Virus record (IMG/VR): IMGVR_UViG_3300042390_000185
Location: 1-29,763 of that record
From: a virus
DNA length: 29,763 bases
Direction: 5' to 3' (one strand)
Both the position numbers and the translations under genes were made by a program. This document shows positions 1 to 5,552 of this stretch, piece by piece. Every line of letters begins with the position of its first letter. Within the stretch, counting starts at the first letter, position 1. Under the pieces are notes generated by a model. That model had not been told where the DNA came from. It ran no database searches and was given only the letters and a program-made list of their open reading frames with translations.

Positions 1-127
1 GTAAGGTTTTTAATGCTTTCAATGTACTTTAAAATTGTCATTGGCATTCCTGTTAAAGGGCAATTGTAAAATGAATTTATCGTAACCCACATATCTTGAT
101 AATGTGTTTCGATTTTTTCGTGTTTTG
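1..127. repeat. Terminal overlap, copy 1 (circular contig)
   Basis: These bases are identical to 29637-29763. An exact 127-bp end overlap equals a commonly used maximum assembly k-mer, so I read it as the signature of a circular assembly and not as a true terminal repeat. One copy should be removed to obtain the 29,636-bp circle. Confidence 0.9.
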
Positions 128-149
128 GTTTTGATGTGTTAATTAGCAT
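1..149 (-). CDS. Hypothetical protein, 5' part (gene crosses the circular junction)
   Basis: This is the N-terminal part of a 135-aa protein whose remainder lies at 29378-29636 once the circle is closed. The ATG at 149-147 follows an A/T-rich leader, and the frame continues through the 127-bp overlap into the C-terminal part. It is the first gene after the late promoter at 186-215. Starting at the internal ATG at 92 would give 116 aa, but the upstream ATG sits about 36 bp below the promoter and adds 19 residues (MLINTSKPKHEKIETHYQD). I do not recognise the family. Confidence 0.75.
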   Translation of the reverse strand, partial: MLINTSKPKHEKIETHYQDMWVTINSFYNCPLTGMPMTILKYIESIKNL

Positions 150-185
150 GATTTTTATTTTTAGTGTTGTGTTTAATTGTGTATG

Positions 186-215
186 CAAATATACAATAGT
201 ATTTCATATTTGCAA
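186..215 (-). promoter_or_regulatory. Bacteroidota-type promoter for the late arm
   Basis: Read on the minus strand, TTGC (215-212) is followed by 18 bp and then TATATTTG (193-186), which fits the Bacteroidota TTTG / TAnnTTTG promoter. It lies between the terL terminator and the 135-aa gene starting at 149, leaving a leader of about 30 nt. It is the only clear promoter before the long run of tail and capsid genes, so it is inferred to drive the late operon. Confidence 0.7.
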
Positions 216-248
216 TATAAAATAAAAATAAATTAAAAATAAATAAAA

Positions 249-277
249 AACCCTATCCACTTCGCAGCAATAGGGTT
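249..277 (-). terminator. Rho-independent terminator after terL
   Basis: On the minus strand the 8-bp stem AACCCTAT / ATAGGGTT encloses a 13-nt loop and is followed at once by TTTTATTTATTT. It begins 23 bp after the terL stop codon and separates the packaging genes from the late promoter. Confidence 0.85.
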
Positions 278-300
278 GTACACGATTAGATAAAAAAGAA

Positions 301-2370
301 CTATCTTACTGCATAATGCCCCACATTTGGTCTGCTAAAGGTCATCATACAAGCGTATCTTGATGCATCGATTCCATGGTTAAAGGCATCTATTGGTTTA
401 TTTAATACTTTGCCATTCTTGTCCTCGATGTATTTGTAATTTCTAAACTCCTTGATTAAGTTAATGCTTCGGCTTGTTATTACCAATTTATACCTCCTCA
501 TTATATCTATGCCCATATTAATGGAATCTGCTCCCTTGATGACTGGACGTACATTAAAGCCCATACGATGAATCTCTTCAATACTCTTAGGCTCACTACT
601 ATCTGCCCATATTAAGTCTCTCCTATCAAGTTGTAGGTCCTTTAATCTATTGGCAATATCCTGATTGGTCATACCCGTTTGGAATATTAACTCATCAAGA
701 TATATTGTATCTCCCAAATGATACATGGCAATTAATGATGTTGGGTCTTGCGAGTATCCAAAGTCCATTCCATATGCTTTTAATTTTGCCTCATCAGGAA
801 TTGAGTTAATAGATGAATGGCTAAATACAAGGCTTCTCGATTGTCCTCTCTCTCCAAGTCCATATATCTTCCAATACTCAGCATCTATTAGTTTTAATCT
901 TTCAATCTCCTTTATGATGTTGTCATCGAGAAATGGATTGTCGTTATATGTGGTTACAAAGAAATCGCAGTCTTCCCTTGGGATTATCTTATCATAAATG
1001 AAATGGAACTCATCCGATGGGTTATAGTCAAGTATAGCTTTCTCAGTAGTCCTTAAAATTAGCTGCTGCCAATCTTCATAATATAACTCGTTTGCCTCGT
1101 TAATATATAGGATGGCTCTTTTTCTGCCTCGGACTTTTTGTGGTTGGTCCAACGAGATAAATTCAAATAGGTTTCCCTCCAGCTGATATTCTGAATTGGA
1201 TTTGTTATGGTCATCCTCATTGTAAATTCCATGCTCCTTGAGAATATCAAAGAAATCCCTCATTGATGATGCTCTAAGAGATGGATAGGTTTTTCTGCAA
1301 ATAGTTATAGTCTTGCCCGTATTGTTGAATGCATAGCCAAATATTAACCACATCAGAATGTTATAAGTTTTCCCAGAGTTATGAGAAATTATATTCTTAT
1401 CAGTTATTAGATAGCTATGTGTATCTTTTACTTCAATATCATAAATATCCTCTAATGTTTCGTGAAAAATTATTTGCTTTATTTCGCTAATATCTAAACA
1501 ATGTGCACCCAACTCCTCTTCAACAATATATCCTTTATAGTTGATGTCTTCACACCATACTTTTCTGCCAAATGCTTCATCATTACAATCCTTGGAATAT
1601 ATTCTTTCTTGATTTTCCTTACTATATCCTCGTCCAATTTTGCCATTCCATTCTTTGAGCCATTGTTCATCGCTTGTCTTCCTTGTTGTAACATATGGTC
1701 CATGTTCTCTCTGTGAGTTACCCATTCCAAGTTTTCTGCTCGGTTGTCTGCTCGGTTGTTGTTTAGATGATTTACTTGTGGTTTTTGATTGCGATTTTTG
1801 ACAAAATAAGTTGCTACTAATCTGTGAATTTTTATTGTAGAAGTTTTCCCATTGATTGCAATCATCGTCCTTAAATAACCATTCATATCTAATGCTGGTT
1901 TCATTATCCTTACTGCATCCACTCCTTTTTTGTTTTTGTACTTCATTGTCAATATTCTTCCAAGACTTGATATATAATACATCTGATTTGTGCCATCTAT
2001 CGCTTTCCAACATTCTGTTGGCAATGTCAATTGATTTAACATATCCATTTGAAGTGTATAATTTGTGTTCATCGGTACAAGTAATATTTGTTTCATCTAA
2101 AAGAACAAAAGTAATACTTTTTTGGTTATGTTGCCCAACCTTGTATATAAACTTATTAATAACTGGCTTTTTAACAATATTGCATTTTTCATCCATTGAC
2201 CAAACTATATCTCCTATATTAATATCCTTAATAGGCTTATAATGGTCTATGCAATTAATTAACGTATCGCCAACTAAACAACGAGTGCCTCCTTGCTCAA
2301 CTATTATCCTCTTATTGGATGTAGCCAAATGCTCAAATACTACATTAGTTCTTATCTTGGTTGCTTCCAA
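301..2370 (-). CDS. terL: Terminase large subunit interrupted by an intein
   Basis: This is the ATP-driven DNA packaging motor and headful/cos nuclease. The 689-residue precursor holds exteins of 30 and 358 residues, so the spliced TerL would be 388 aa. Walker A is reconstituted from GGTR (27-30) and SGKT (332-335). A Walker B-like AILYINEANEL is at 419-429. RNase H-like nuclease motifs are YGMDFGYS (D536), IWADSSEP (D590) and DAFNHGIDASRY (D661, H665, D668). The start is taken as TTG at 2370: a TAG lies three codons upstream in frame and no ATG precedes the P-loop. The start overlaps the terS stop by 26 bp, suggesting translational coupling. The intein and a nested out-of-frame endonuclease gene are listed separately. 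Family assignment is firm; the exact start is less certain. Confidence 0.95.
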   Translation of the reverse strand: MEATKIRTNVVFEHLATSNKRIIVEQGGTRCLVGDTLINCIDHYKPIKDINIGDIVWSMDEKCNIVKKPVINKFIYKVGQHNQKSITFVLLDETNITCTDEHKLYTSNGYVKSIDIANRMLESDRWHKSDVLYIKSWKNIDNEVQKQKRSGCSKDNETSIRYEWLFKDDDCNQWENFYNKNSQISSNLFCQKSQSKTTSKSSKQQPSRQPSRKLGMGNSQREHGPYVTTRKTSDEQWLKEWNGKIGRGYSKENQERIYSKDCNDEAFGRKVWCEDINYKGYIVEEELGAHCLDISEIKQIIFHETLEDIYDIEVKDTHSYLITDKNIISHNSGKTYNILMWLIFGYAFNNTGKTITICRKTYPSLRASSMRDFFDILKEHGIYNEDDHNKSNSEYQLEGNLFEFISLDQPQKVRGRKRAILYINEANELYYEDWQQLILRTTEKAILDYNPSDEFHFIYDKIIPREDCDFFVTTYNDNPFLDDNIIKEIERLKLIDAEYWKIYGLGERGQSRSLVFSHSSINSIPDEAKLKAYGMDFGYSQDPTSLIAMYHLGDTIYLDELIFQTGMTNQDIANRLKDLQLDRRDLIWADSSEPKSIEEIHRMGFNVRPVIKGADSINMGIDIMRRYKLVITSRSINLIKEFRNYKYIEDKNGKVLNKPIDAFNHGIDASRYACMMTFSRPNVGHYAVR
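1378..2280 (-). other. Intein in the TerL P-loop (301 residues)
   Basis: The element is a self-splicing protein that would excise itself and ligate the TerL exteins. It starts at Cys31 (block A, CLVGDTLI). Block B is ITCTDEHKLYTSNGYV with the TxxH pattern at T99-H102. Block F is DIYDIEVKDTHSYLI near 308-322. It ends with His330-Asn331 followed by Ser332 as the +1 extein residue. All residues expected for class 1 splicing are present. The central 160 or so residues, read in this frame, are polar and rich in K, S, Q and N and resemble no endonuclease. They are the shifted translation of the nested HNH gene at 1494-2096. No DOD (LAGLIDADG) motif is seen in the intein frame. Confidence 0.93.
1494..2096 (-). 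CDS. NUMOD4/HNH homing endonuclease nested out of frame inside the intein
   Basis: This 200-aa protein is encoded wholly within the intein DNA, one nucleotide out of phase with terL. It shows a NUMOD4-like segment at 30-48 (WKAIDGTNQMYYISSLGRI), an HNH_3-like core (IHRLVATYF at 90-98, VNHLNNNRADNRAENLEWVT at 108-127) and a C-terminal helix-turn-helix-like part (LAEKYGVKTSTIKDILLKRSW, about 176-196). It would cut an intein-free terL allele and spread the intein. The frame has a TAG directly before the ATG (TAGATG) and its own stop at 1494-1496, so it cannot be reached by read-through in its own frame. M17 or M19 are alternative starts closer to the usual NUMOD4 N-terminus. Protein identity is clear; its translation as a separate protein is inferred. 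Confidence 0.88.
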   Translation of the reverse strand: MKQILLVPMNTNYTLQMDMLNQLTLPTECWKAIDGTNQMYYISSLGRILTMKYKNKKGVDAVRIMKPALDMNGYLRTMIAINGKTSTIKIHRLVATYFVKNRNQKPQVNHLNNNRADNRAENLEWVTHRENMDHMLQQGRQAMNNGSKNGMAKLDEDIVRKIKKEYIPRIVMMKHLAEKYGVKTSTIKDILLKRSWVHIV

Positions 2371-2710
2371 TGATTTCTACTTCAAACTTTTTTACCTGAT
2401 GATTGTTTTCGGATTCAACATATTGCAAACTTAATTTCTTCCTTTCCTCATCATCGCATACTACTTTAAATGCAGATATCTGAAGTGTCGGATTATCTGA
2501 GTCTATCCACTTATTAAGGAGAAAATTAACCGTTGTAGATTTATTTAATGCGATTGCCTCTTTTATACTTTCCGATTTTTCTAACTCAAGATTGTAAAAT
2601 TGTGCAGATTTTAAATCGGGATAAAATGGGAATATGTGTTGAATTCGCATTATCTTATTGTCTTTAATAACCTTGACAATATCTTTTTCGTGTTGTTCTT
2701 TATTTTTCAT
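2345..2710 (-). CDS. terS: Terminase small subunit (probable)
   Basis: This 121-aa protein lies directly upstream of terL and overlaps it by 26 bp. It has an N-terminal charged helical part (HEKDIVKVIKDNKIMRIQHI) and a central stretch (KSESIKEAIALNKSTTVNFLLNKWI) typical of small terminase proteins of Bacteroidota phages, where it would recognise the packaging site and recruit TerL. The ATG at 2710 sits in an ATGA overlap with the stop of a possible 16-aa ORF (2707-2757, MEEDEYDNWFPDQSIL). Position and general look support the call; no single diagnostic motif does. Confidence 0.75.
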   Translation of the reverse strand: MKNKEQHEKDIVKVIKDNKIMRIQHIFPFYPDLKSAQFYNLELEKSESIKEAIALNKSTTVNFLLNKWIDSDNPTLQISAFKVVCDDEERKKLSLQYVESENNHQVKKFEVEIIGSNQDKN

Positions 2711-2743
2711 AATATGCTTTGGTCAGGGAACCAATTGTCGTAT

Positions 2744-2899
2744 TCATCCTCTTCCATATGCTGGGAAGAAATCTGTCATCCATTCAGGTATAATTAAAAT
2801 CTGTTTGCCTATTAAAAAATTTTCATTATCAATTATAAATGGGCAATTTGACATACCTTCAATTTCTGAGGTTTCGGTGTTTTGGAGTAAATATATCAT
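2744..2899 (-). CDS. Hypothetical protein, 51 aa
   Basis: The ORF lies between the HNH gene and terS. I chose the ATG at 2899, 8 bp after the HNH stop and preceded by AAAAAGAA, because an upstream in-frame ATG (2995, 83 aa) would run 88 bp out of frame through the HNH zinc-ligand region. The product is mixed hydrophobic (GKQILIIPEWMTDFFPAYG near the C-terminus). I do not recognise it. A 16-aa ORF at 2707-2757 overlaps its end and couples to terS by ATGA. Confidence 0.5.
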   Translation of the reverse strand: MIYLLQNTETSEIEGMSNCPFIIDNENFLIGKQILIIPEWMTDFFPAYGRG

Positions 2900-2907
2900 T
2901 TCTTTTT

Positions 2908-3159
2908 TTATTGTGTCAAGTTTGTTAAGTGCTTTGTTTTTAACATATCCATGTGTTGAGATTTGTCTCCATATTCTAAGTGGCATTTTCTGCATAGTGC
3001 CATTAGGTTTTCTATTGTGTCATTCTTCTTAGTTCCTCCCATACCTCTTGCCTCTATGTGATGGATATCTACTGCTTTAGTTCCACACATTTCGCATCCA
3101 ATGAAATCTGATACATCGTAGCTAAAATAATCCATATAGATTTTCGTGTGTCCTTTCAT
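2908..3159 (-). CDS. HNH endonuclease
   Basis: This 83-aa protein carries a classical HNH fold: CEMCGTKAVDIHHIEARGMGG followed by NLMALCRKCHLEYGD. The two CxxC pairs would bind structural zinc and the DIHH histidines form the catalytic centre. Small HNH proteins beside terminase genes, such as HK97 gp74, assist packaging-linked DNA cleavage, which fits this location just before terS and terL. The start is the ATG at 3159; the longer frame begins with TTG at 3171 inside the -7 box. It is unrelated to the NUMOD4-type HNH nested in the intein. Confidence 0.9.
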   Translation of the reverse strand: MKGHTKIYMDYFSYDVSDFIGCEMCGTKAVDIHHIEARGMGGTKKNDTIENLMALCRKCHLEYGDKSQHMDMLKTKHLTNLTQ

Positions 3160-3168
3160 TCTATTTTT

Positions 3169-3199
3169 CAAATATACAATATTATAACTTAGTATTAAA
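3169..3199 (-). promoter_or_regulatory. Possible promoter before the HNH-terS-terL genes
   Basis: On the minus strand TATATTTG (3176-3169) matches TAnnTTTG exactly, with a weak TTTA 19 bp upstream. The HNH ATG is only 9 bp below the box, so the leader would be very short. The weak -33 element lowers confidence. Confidence 0.45.
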
Positions 3200-3231
3200 A
3201 CATTAAAACGATTTTATAACAATAAATATAA

Positions 3232-3325
3232 GAAATTGGGGAATCGATGTTTAACCGTCATTTTCGGCATCTTCTCCGTGGGGTAGGACTCATTTTGTCA
3301 ACTGCTCACGACAGCCCCCAACTTC
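3232..3325 (-). other. Structured intergenic element (possible RNA or packaging/regulatory site)
   Basis: The 183-bp gap 3172-3354 has no gene. In it, GAAGTTGGGG (3325-3316, minus strand) pairs with CCCCAATTTC (3241-3232) over 10 bp, enclosing 74 nt. One pair is G-U on the minus-strand RNA but would be A-C on the plus strand, favouring a minus-strand transcript. Inside are a bulged hairpin (GATG-CCG / CGG-CATC, 3271-3246) and a possible CGTG/CACG stem (3310-3307 with 3280-3277). Base composition is richer in G and C than the surroundings. I do not recognise a known riboswitch, ribozyme or tRNA. A cos-type site is also possible given the adjacent HNH and terS genes. Confidence 0.5.
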
Positions 3326-3354
3326 TCATATTATTGTACGTTAGTAGCAATAAT

Positions 3355-3666
3355 TTATAAAACTTTTTTTTCTGCTATCCCTTTGTATGGGCTTTCAATT
3401 TCATAAATTTCTACTAATCTATCGTCTTTAAATTTATTTGTATGTTGTGTTGCATACACCTTGCATCCATACTTACCTCCCCTTTCACATACTTCTTTAT
3501 TTGCATTATTAATAGCACTATCAAGTGTTTTGTATGCACCAACAGGGTAACTATGGTTTTGCTCATTACTCCATCTATAAGCAATAGTTATAAATAAAGC
3601 CCCTTTCCAAAACACATCTGTCTTGTCGGTTAATTTTTTTAATCCTTGTATAAATCGTCTTTCCAT
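3355..3666 (-). CDS. Hypothetical protein, 103 aa
   Basis: A small soluble basic protein with an ATG start at 3666. It holds a central stretch with spaced cysteines (NKEVCERGGKYGCKVYATQH) but no complete metal-binding motif. It is the last gene of the run that begins at the promoter 6359-6389 and is followed by the structured gap. I do not recognise the family. Confidence 0.7.
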   Translation of the reverse strand: MERRFIQGLKKLTDKTDVFWKGALFITIAYRWSNEQNHSYPVGAYKTLDSAINNANKEVCERGGKYGCKVYATQHTNKFKDDRLVEIYEIESPYKGIAEKKVL

Positions 3667-3692
3667 ATCGCTACTGCTTTTATTATTTTTTG

Positions 3693-4073
3693 TTATCCTA
3701 TTTTTAATACATCAAGTTTGGATTTGAAATGTTGAATTATCATCTCCATAGTATGAGTATAGAAAGAATCAAAATCAGGATACCCAGCGTTATCTTCATT
3801 CCAATACACATAAAGTATGGCTCTTAGTCTATGGCTTGGAGTCTTCTGCTTGACATCATTTGGTGCTGCTTGGAGTTGGTTAACAATATCCAAATCGCTA
3901 TTACTGAATGCTTCCTCCTTAATGCCAATGTATGCCATCTTCTGATTCAACGAGAATAGTCTCCCAGCATCTTGTGGAGATAGTTCTTGAGTAGAGAATA
4001 CTACCTTTAAAGTTCTATCGGCTCGTGTTCCGATGGACTCAATTTGACTCGCTAAAAATATCGGTTGTCCCAT
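3693..4073 (-). CDS. Conserved phage protein of unknown function, 126 aa
   Basis: The start is the ATG at 4073; the longer frame begins with TTG at 4100. The sequence LKVVFSTQELSPQDAGRLFSLNQK, with a later segment SHRLRAILYVYWNE and a C-terminal helix (YTHTMEMIIQHFKSKLD), resembles a protein common in Bacteroidota phage replication/recombination regions. I know no function for it. It shares its cluster with the RusA-like and sigma-like genes, so a role in DNA metabolism is likely but only inferred. Confidence 0.75.
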   Translation of the reverse strand: MGQPIFLASQIESIGTRADRTLKVVFSTQELSPQDAGRLFSLNQKMAYIGIKEEAFSNSDLDIVNQLQAAPNDVKQKTPSHRLRAILYVYWNEDNAGYPDFDSFYTHTMEMIIQHFKSKLDVLKIG

Positions 4074-4206
4074 GTTTATTAATGTAATTACAATATTCAA
4101 TTCCAGCCATAACTGATTTGAATTCTACTAATATCTGCCCTTCGTAATAAATCCTAAAAATTTTATTTCCACTAAGATACGCAATTATTCCATTATACTT
4201 CTCCAT
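4039..4206 (-). CDS. Small hypothetical protein, 55 aa
   Basis: This short ORF fills the gap between the 144-aa and 126-aa genes, overlapping the former by 14 bp and the latter by 35 bp. The protein starts MEKYNGIIAYLSGNKIFRIYY and looks like a compact beta-rich domain. It follows the tightly overlapping arrangement of its neighbours, which supports it as real. I do not recognise it. Confidence 0.5.
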   Translation of the reverse strand: MEKYNGIIAYLSGNKIFRIYYEGQILVEFKSVMAGIEYCNYINKHGTTDIFSESN

Positions 4207-4627
4207 AATTTGCATATATTTTTCTTAAATCTTCAATCAAGGCTAACCATAATTTAGGAGTGCATGAGCATGGCTTATAAAGTTTCCTTGACTTGAATAC
4301 TCTTGACCAAATATGTGCAAGTTGATTGGCATCTTTGCCATCCAATACATTGGTATATGTAGCAAAGAATGTTGTGAGGAATTGGTGTTCTTCTTCATTA
4401 AGACATAATGGTTGAACTAATGGGAATACCTTGTTAAGTTTAGCTGCTCTCTCTTCGCATCCACAATCTTCTCCAGCTATCCACTTGGCTACCTTGTCAA
4501 TCCCAAGTTTCTTCGTTGCTGATGCTATCACATCTCCCACTCCCGTTATTGGTTTGGTTGTCGTTTCTTTCGTTGCGATACTCATTGTATCTCTTACTTG
4601 CTTGGCTTTTGATTTTTTGTTTTGCAT
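4193..4627 (-). CDS. Conserved phage protein with Cys pairs, 144 aa
   Basis: The N-terminal half is a basic linker followed by VGDVIASATKKLGIDKVAKW, then GEDCGCEERAAKLNKVFP; the C-terminal half contains KPCSCTPKLWLALIEDL. The CGC and CSC pairs may jointly bind a metal. Proteins with this CGCxxR segment occur in Bacteroidota phages next to sigma-like genes; their function is unknown to me. Its first 131 bp overlap the 3' end of the sigma-like gene in another frame. Confidence 0.75.
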   Translation of the reverse strand: MQNKKSKAKQVRDTMSIATKETTTKPITGVGDVIASATKKLGIDKVAKWIAGEDCGCEERAAKLNKVFPLVQPLCLNEEEHQFLTTFFATYTNVLDGKDANQLAHIWSRVFKSRKLYKPCSCTPKLWLALIEDLRKIYANYGEV

Positions 4628-5090
4628 TTTTTAAAGTATGAAATATTGAATGGGTTGGGATACCCGTATTTTGTTCTATTTTTCTCATCGACATCCCGTA
4701 ATCGAAATGAAGTTCCATCAGCATTTTTTCGTATGAGTGCATCTCATTAATGGATTGGTTTATTATTGTTATTAGTTCTTGGTAGGCTTCCTCAGGAACA
4801 TTGTTATTACTATCTGAGATATCTATATCGTTTGGCAGTTCTATGGTCTTAGAATCCTTCTTATGTGTCTTAATGGATTCATTAGTTAATAGCTTAAATA
4901 TGTATACCGTATTAACATCTCCAGCTAAATTAGTAATGCGTTCCAAGTTACCTTCCTTCTCTTGTATCTCTGCTAATTTTAAGTACATATCTTGAACTGC
5001 ATCATTGACATTGTTAGGGTTTGCCCCTACATAGATGGCTATCTTAATCCATTCCTTATGTCTTGATGCAATTCGTTCTAAGGTTAGCAT
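4497..5090 (-). CDS. Sigma-70-like RNA polymerase factor
   Basis: This 197-aa protein has a region 2-like helix (NDAVQDMYLKLAEI, about 29-42) and a C-terminal region 4-like helix-turn-helix (LHFDYGMSMRKIEQNTGIPTHSIFHTLKNAKQKI, written here in two parts: LHFDYGMSMRKIEQNTG, then IPTHSIFHTLKNAKQKI). This is the build of a small alternative sigma factor. It could redirect host polymerase to phage promoters such as the late one at 186-215; that link is inference. Its C-terminal ~40 residues are polar and overlap the next gene out of frame, so the functional protein may end near the HTH. Confidence 0.75.
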   Translation of the reverse strand: MLTLERIASRHKEWIKIAIYVGANPNNVNDAVQDMYLKLAEIQEKEGNLERITNLAGDVNTVYIFKLLTNESIKTHKKDSKTIELPNDIDISDSNNNVPEEAYQELITIINQSINEMHSYEKMLMELHFDYGMSMRKIEQNTGIPTHSIFHTLKNAKQKIKSQASKRYNEYRNERNDNQTNNGSGRCDSISNEETWD

Positions 5091-5233
5091 TTCAATAGCT
5101 TAGTATGTATCTTCTTCTGCTCTCTTGCTAAGTACTTTTTCCATTTAAACCATTCTTTGATATCAATGCCTCTTACATTGCAATAGTCAATAAAATCTGC
5201 ACTAAGTTGTATATTTATTGCTTCATCTTTCAT
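5084..5233 (-). CDS. Small hypothetical protein, 49 aa
   Basis: The ORF bridges the RusA-like and sigma-like genes, overlapping the first by 11 bp and the second by 7 bp. The product is basic at the C-terminus (EWFKWKKYLAREQKKIHTK). Tight overlaps on both sides suggest translational coupling. I do not recognise the family. Confidence 0.6.
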   Translation of the reverse strand: MKDEAINIQLSADFIDYCNVRGIDIKEWFKWKKYLAREQKKIHTKLLKC

Positions 5234-5552
5234 ATGTAATAATTTTAAATTTAATAAACTCCTTGCCTTTTAATACAATCGTTTTTTGTAGAATCATTCG
5301 ATTTATGTATCGGTCATCAATGCAATATTTTTTGCAAATTATATCGGTTATTAGTTTCTCAGGATTTAGCAAGTCAGATAAATTAGAACTGAAACCAAAT
5401 TCGTATTCAAATTGGTAAGGAGCAGCTGGAATATCTATTCTTGGCAGCAGAAATAAACAATCGGATTCAAATTTTTTATACATTGGCGTTTTGAATCTTT
5501 TACCTTGCCATGCCTGATTAACGGACAATGGCTTAATTCTGATGAGATTCAT
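5223..5552 (-). CDS. RusA-like Holliday junction resolvase
   Basis: The 109-aa protein matches the RusA family in length and layout: an N-terminal PLSVNQAWQGKRFKTP segment, then SDLLNPEKLITDIICKKYCIDD, then a beta strand. RusA enzymes cut four-way DNA junctions as dimers, here probably to resolve replication intermediates before packaging. In the usual DxDNxxKxxxD motif the second Asp is replaced by Leu (SDLLN), while the other acidic residues (D in SDL, D in ITD, DD) remain. Activity may therefore be altered. The ATG at 5552 is preferred to TTG at 5561. Confidence 0.85.
   Translation of the reverse strand: MNLIRIKPLSVNQAWQGKRFKTPMYKKFESDCLFLLPRIDIPAAPYQFEYEFGFSSNLSDLLNPEKLITDIICKKYCIDDRYINRMILQKTIVLKGKEFIKFKIITYER

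Noticed and set aside
1-127. True direct terminal repeat of the virion DNA
   Set aside because: The length equals a standard assembly k-mer and falls inside a coding gene; a real terminal repeat cannot be shown from sequence alone.
1059-1250. 63-aa minus-strand ORF inside terL
   Set aside because: It lies in another frame of the conserved ATPase region and has no recognisable features; a shadow of terL.
1856-2242. 128-aa plus-strand ORF opposite the intein
   Set aside because: It is antisense to two coding frames, hydrophobic and of low complexity as expected from complementing Lys/Asn-rich codons, and no plus-strand promoter is seen.
1378-2280. Two sequencing errors creating the out-of-frame HNH gene
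   Set aside because: The HNH frame has its own TAG before the ATG and its own stop near the border, and the intein frame is open throughout. Restoring an in-frame fusion would need two indels and removal of a stop. Raw reads should still be inspected.
2707-2757. 16-aa ORF MEEDEYDNWFPDQSIL ending in ATGA with terS
   Set aside because: The coupling to terS is suggestive, but the ORF is too short to support as a gene without conservation data.
3232-3325. tRNA, tmRNA or hammerhead ribozyme
   Set aside because: Some segments (GGTTAAACATCGATTCC, ATGAGTCC) recall T-arm or hammerhead pieces, but neither a cloverleaf nor the CUGANGA/GAAA core can be assembled.
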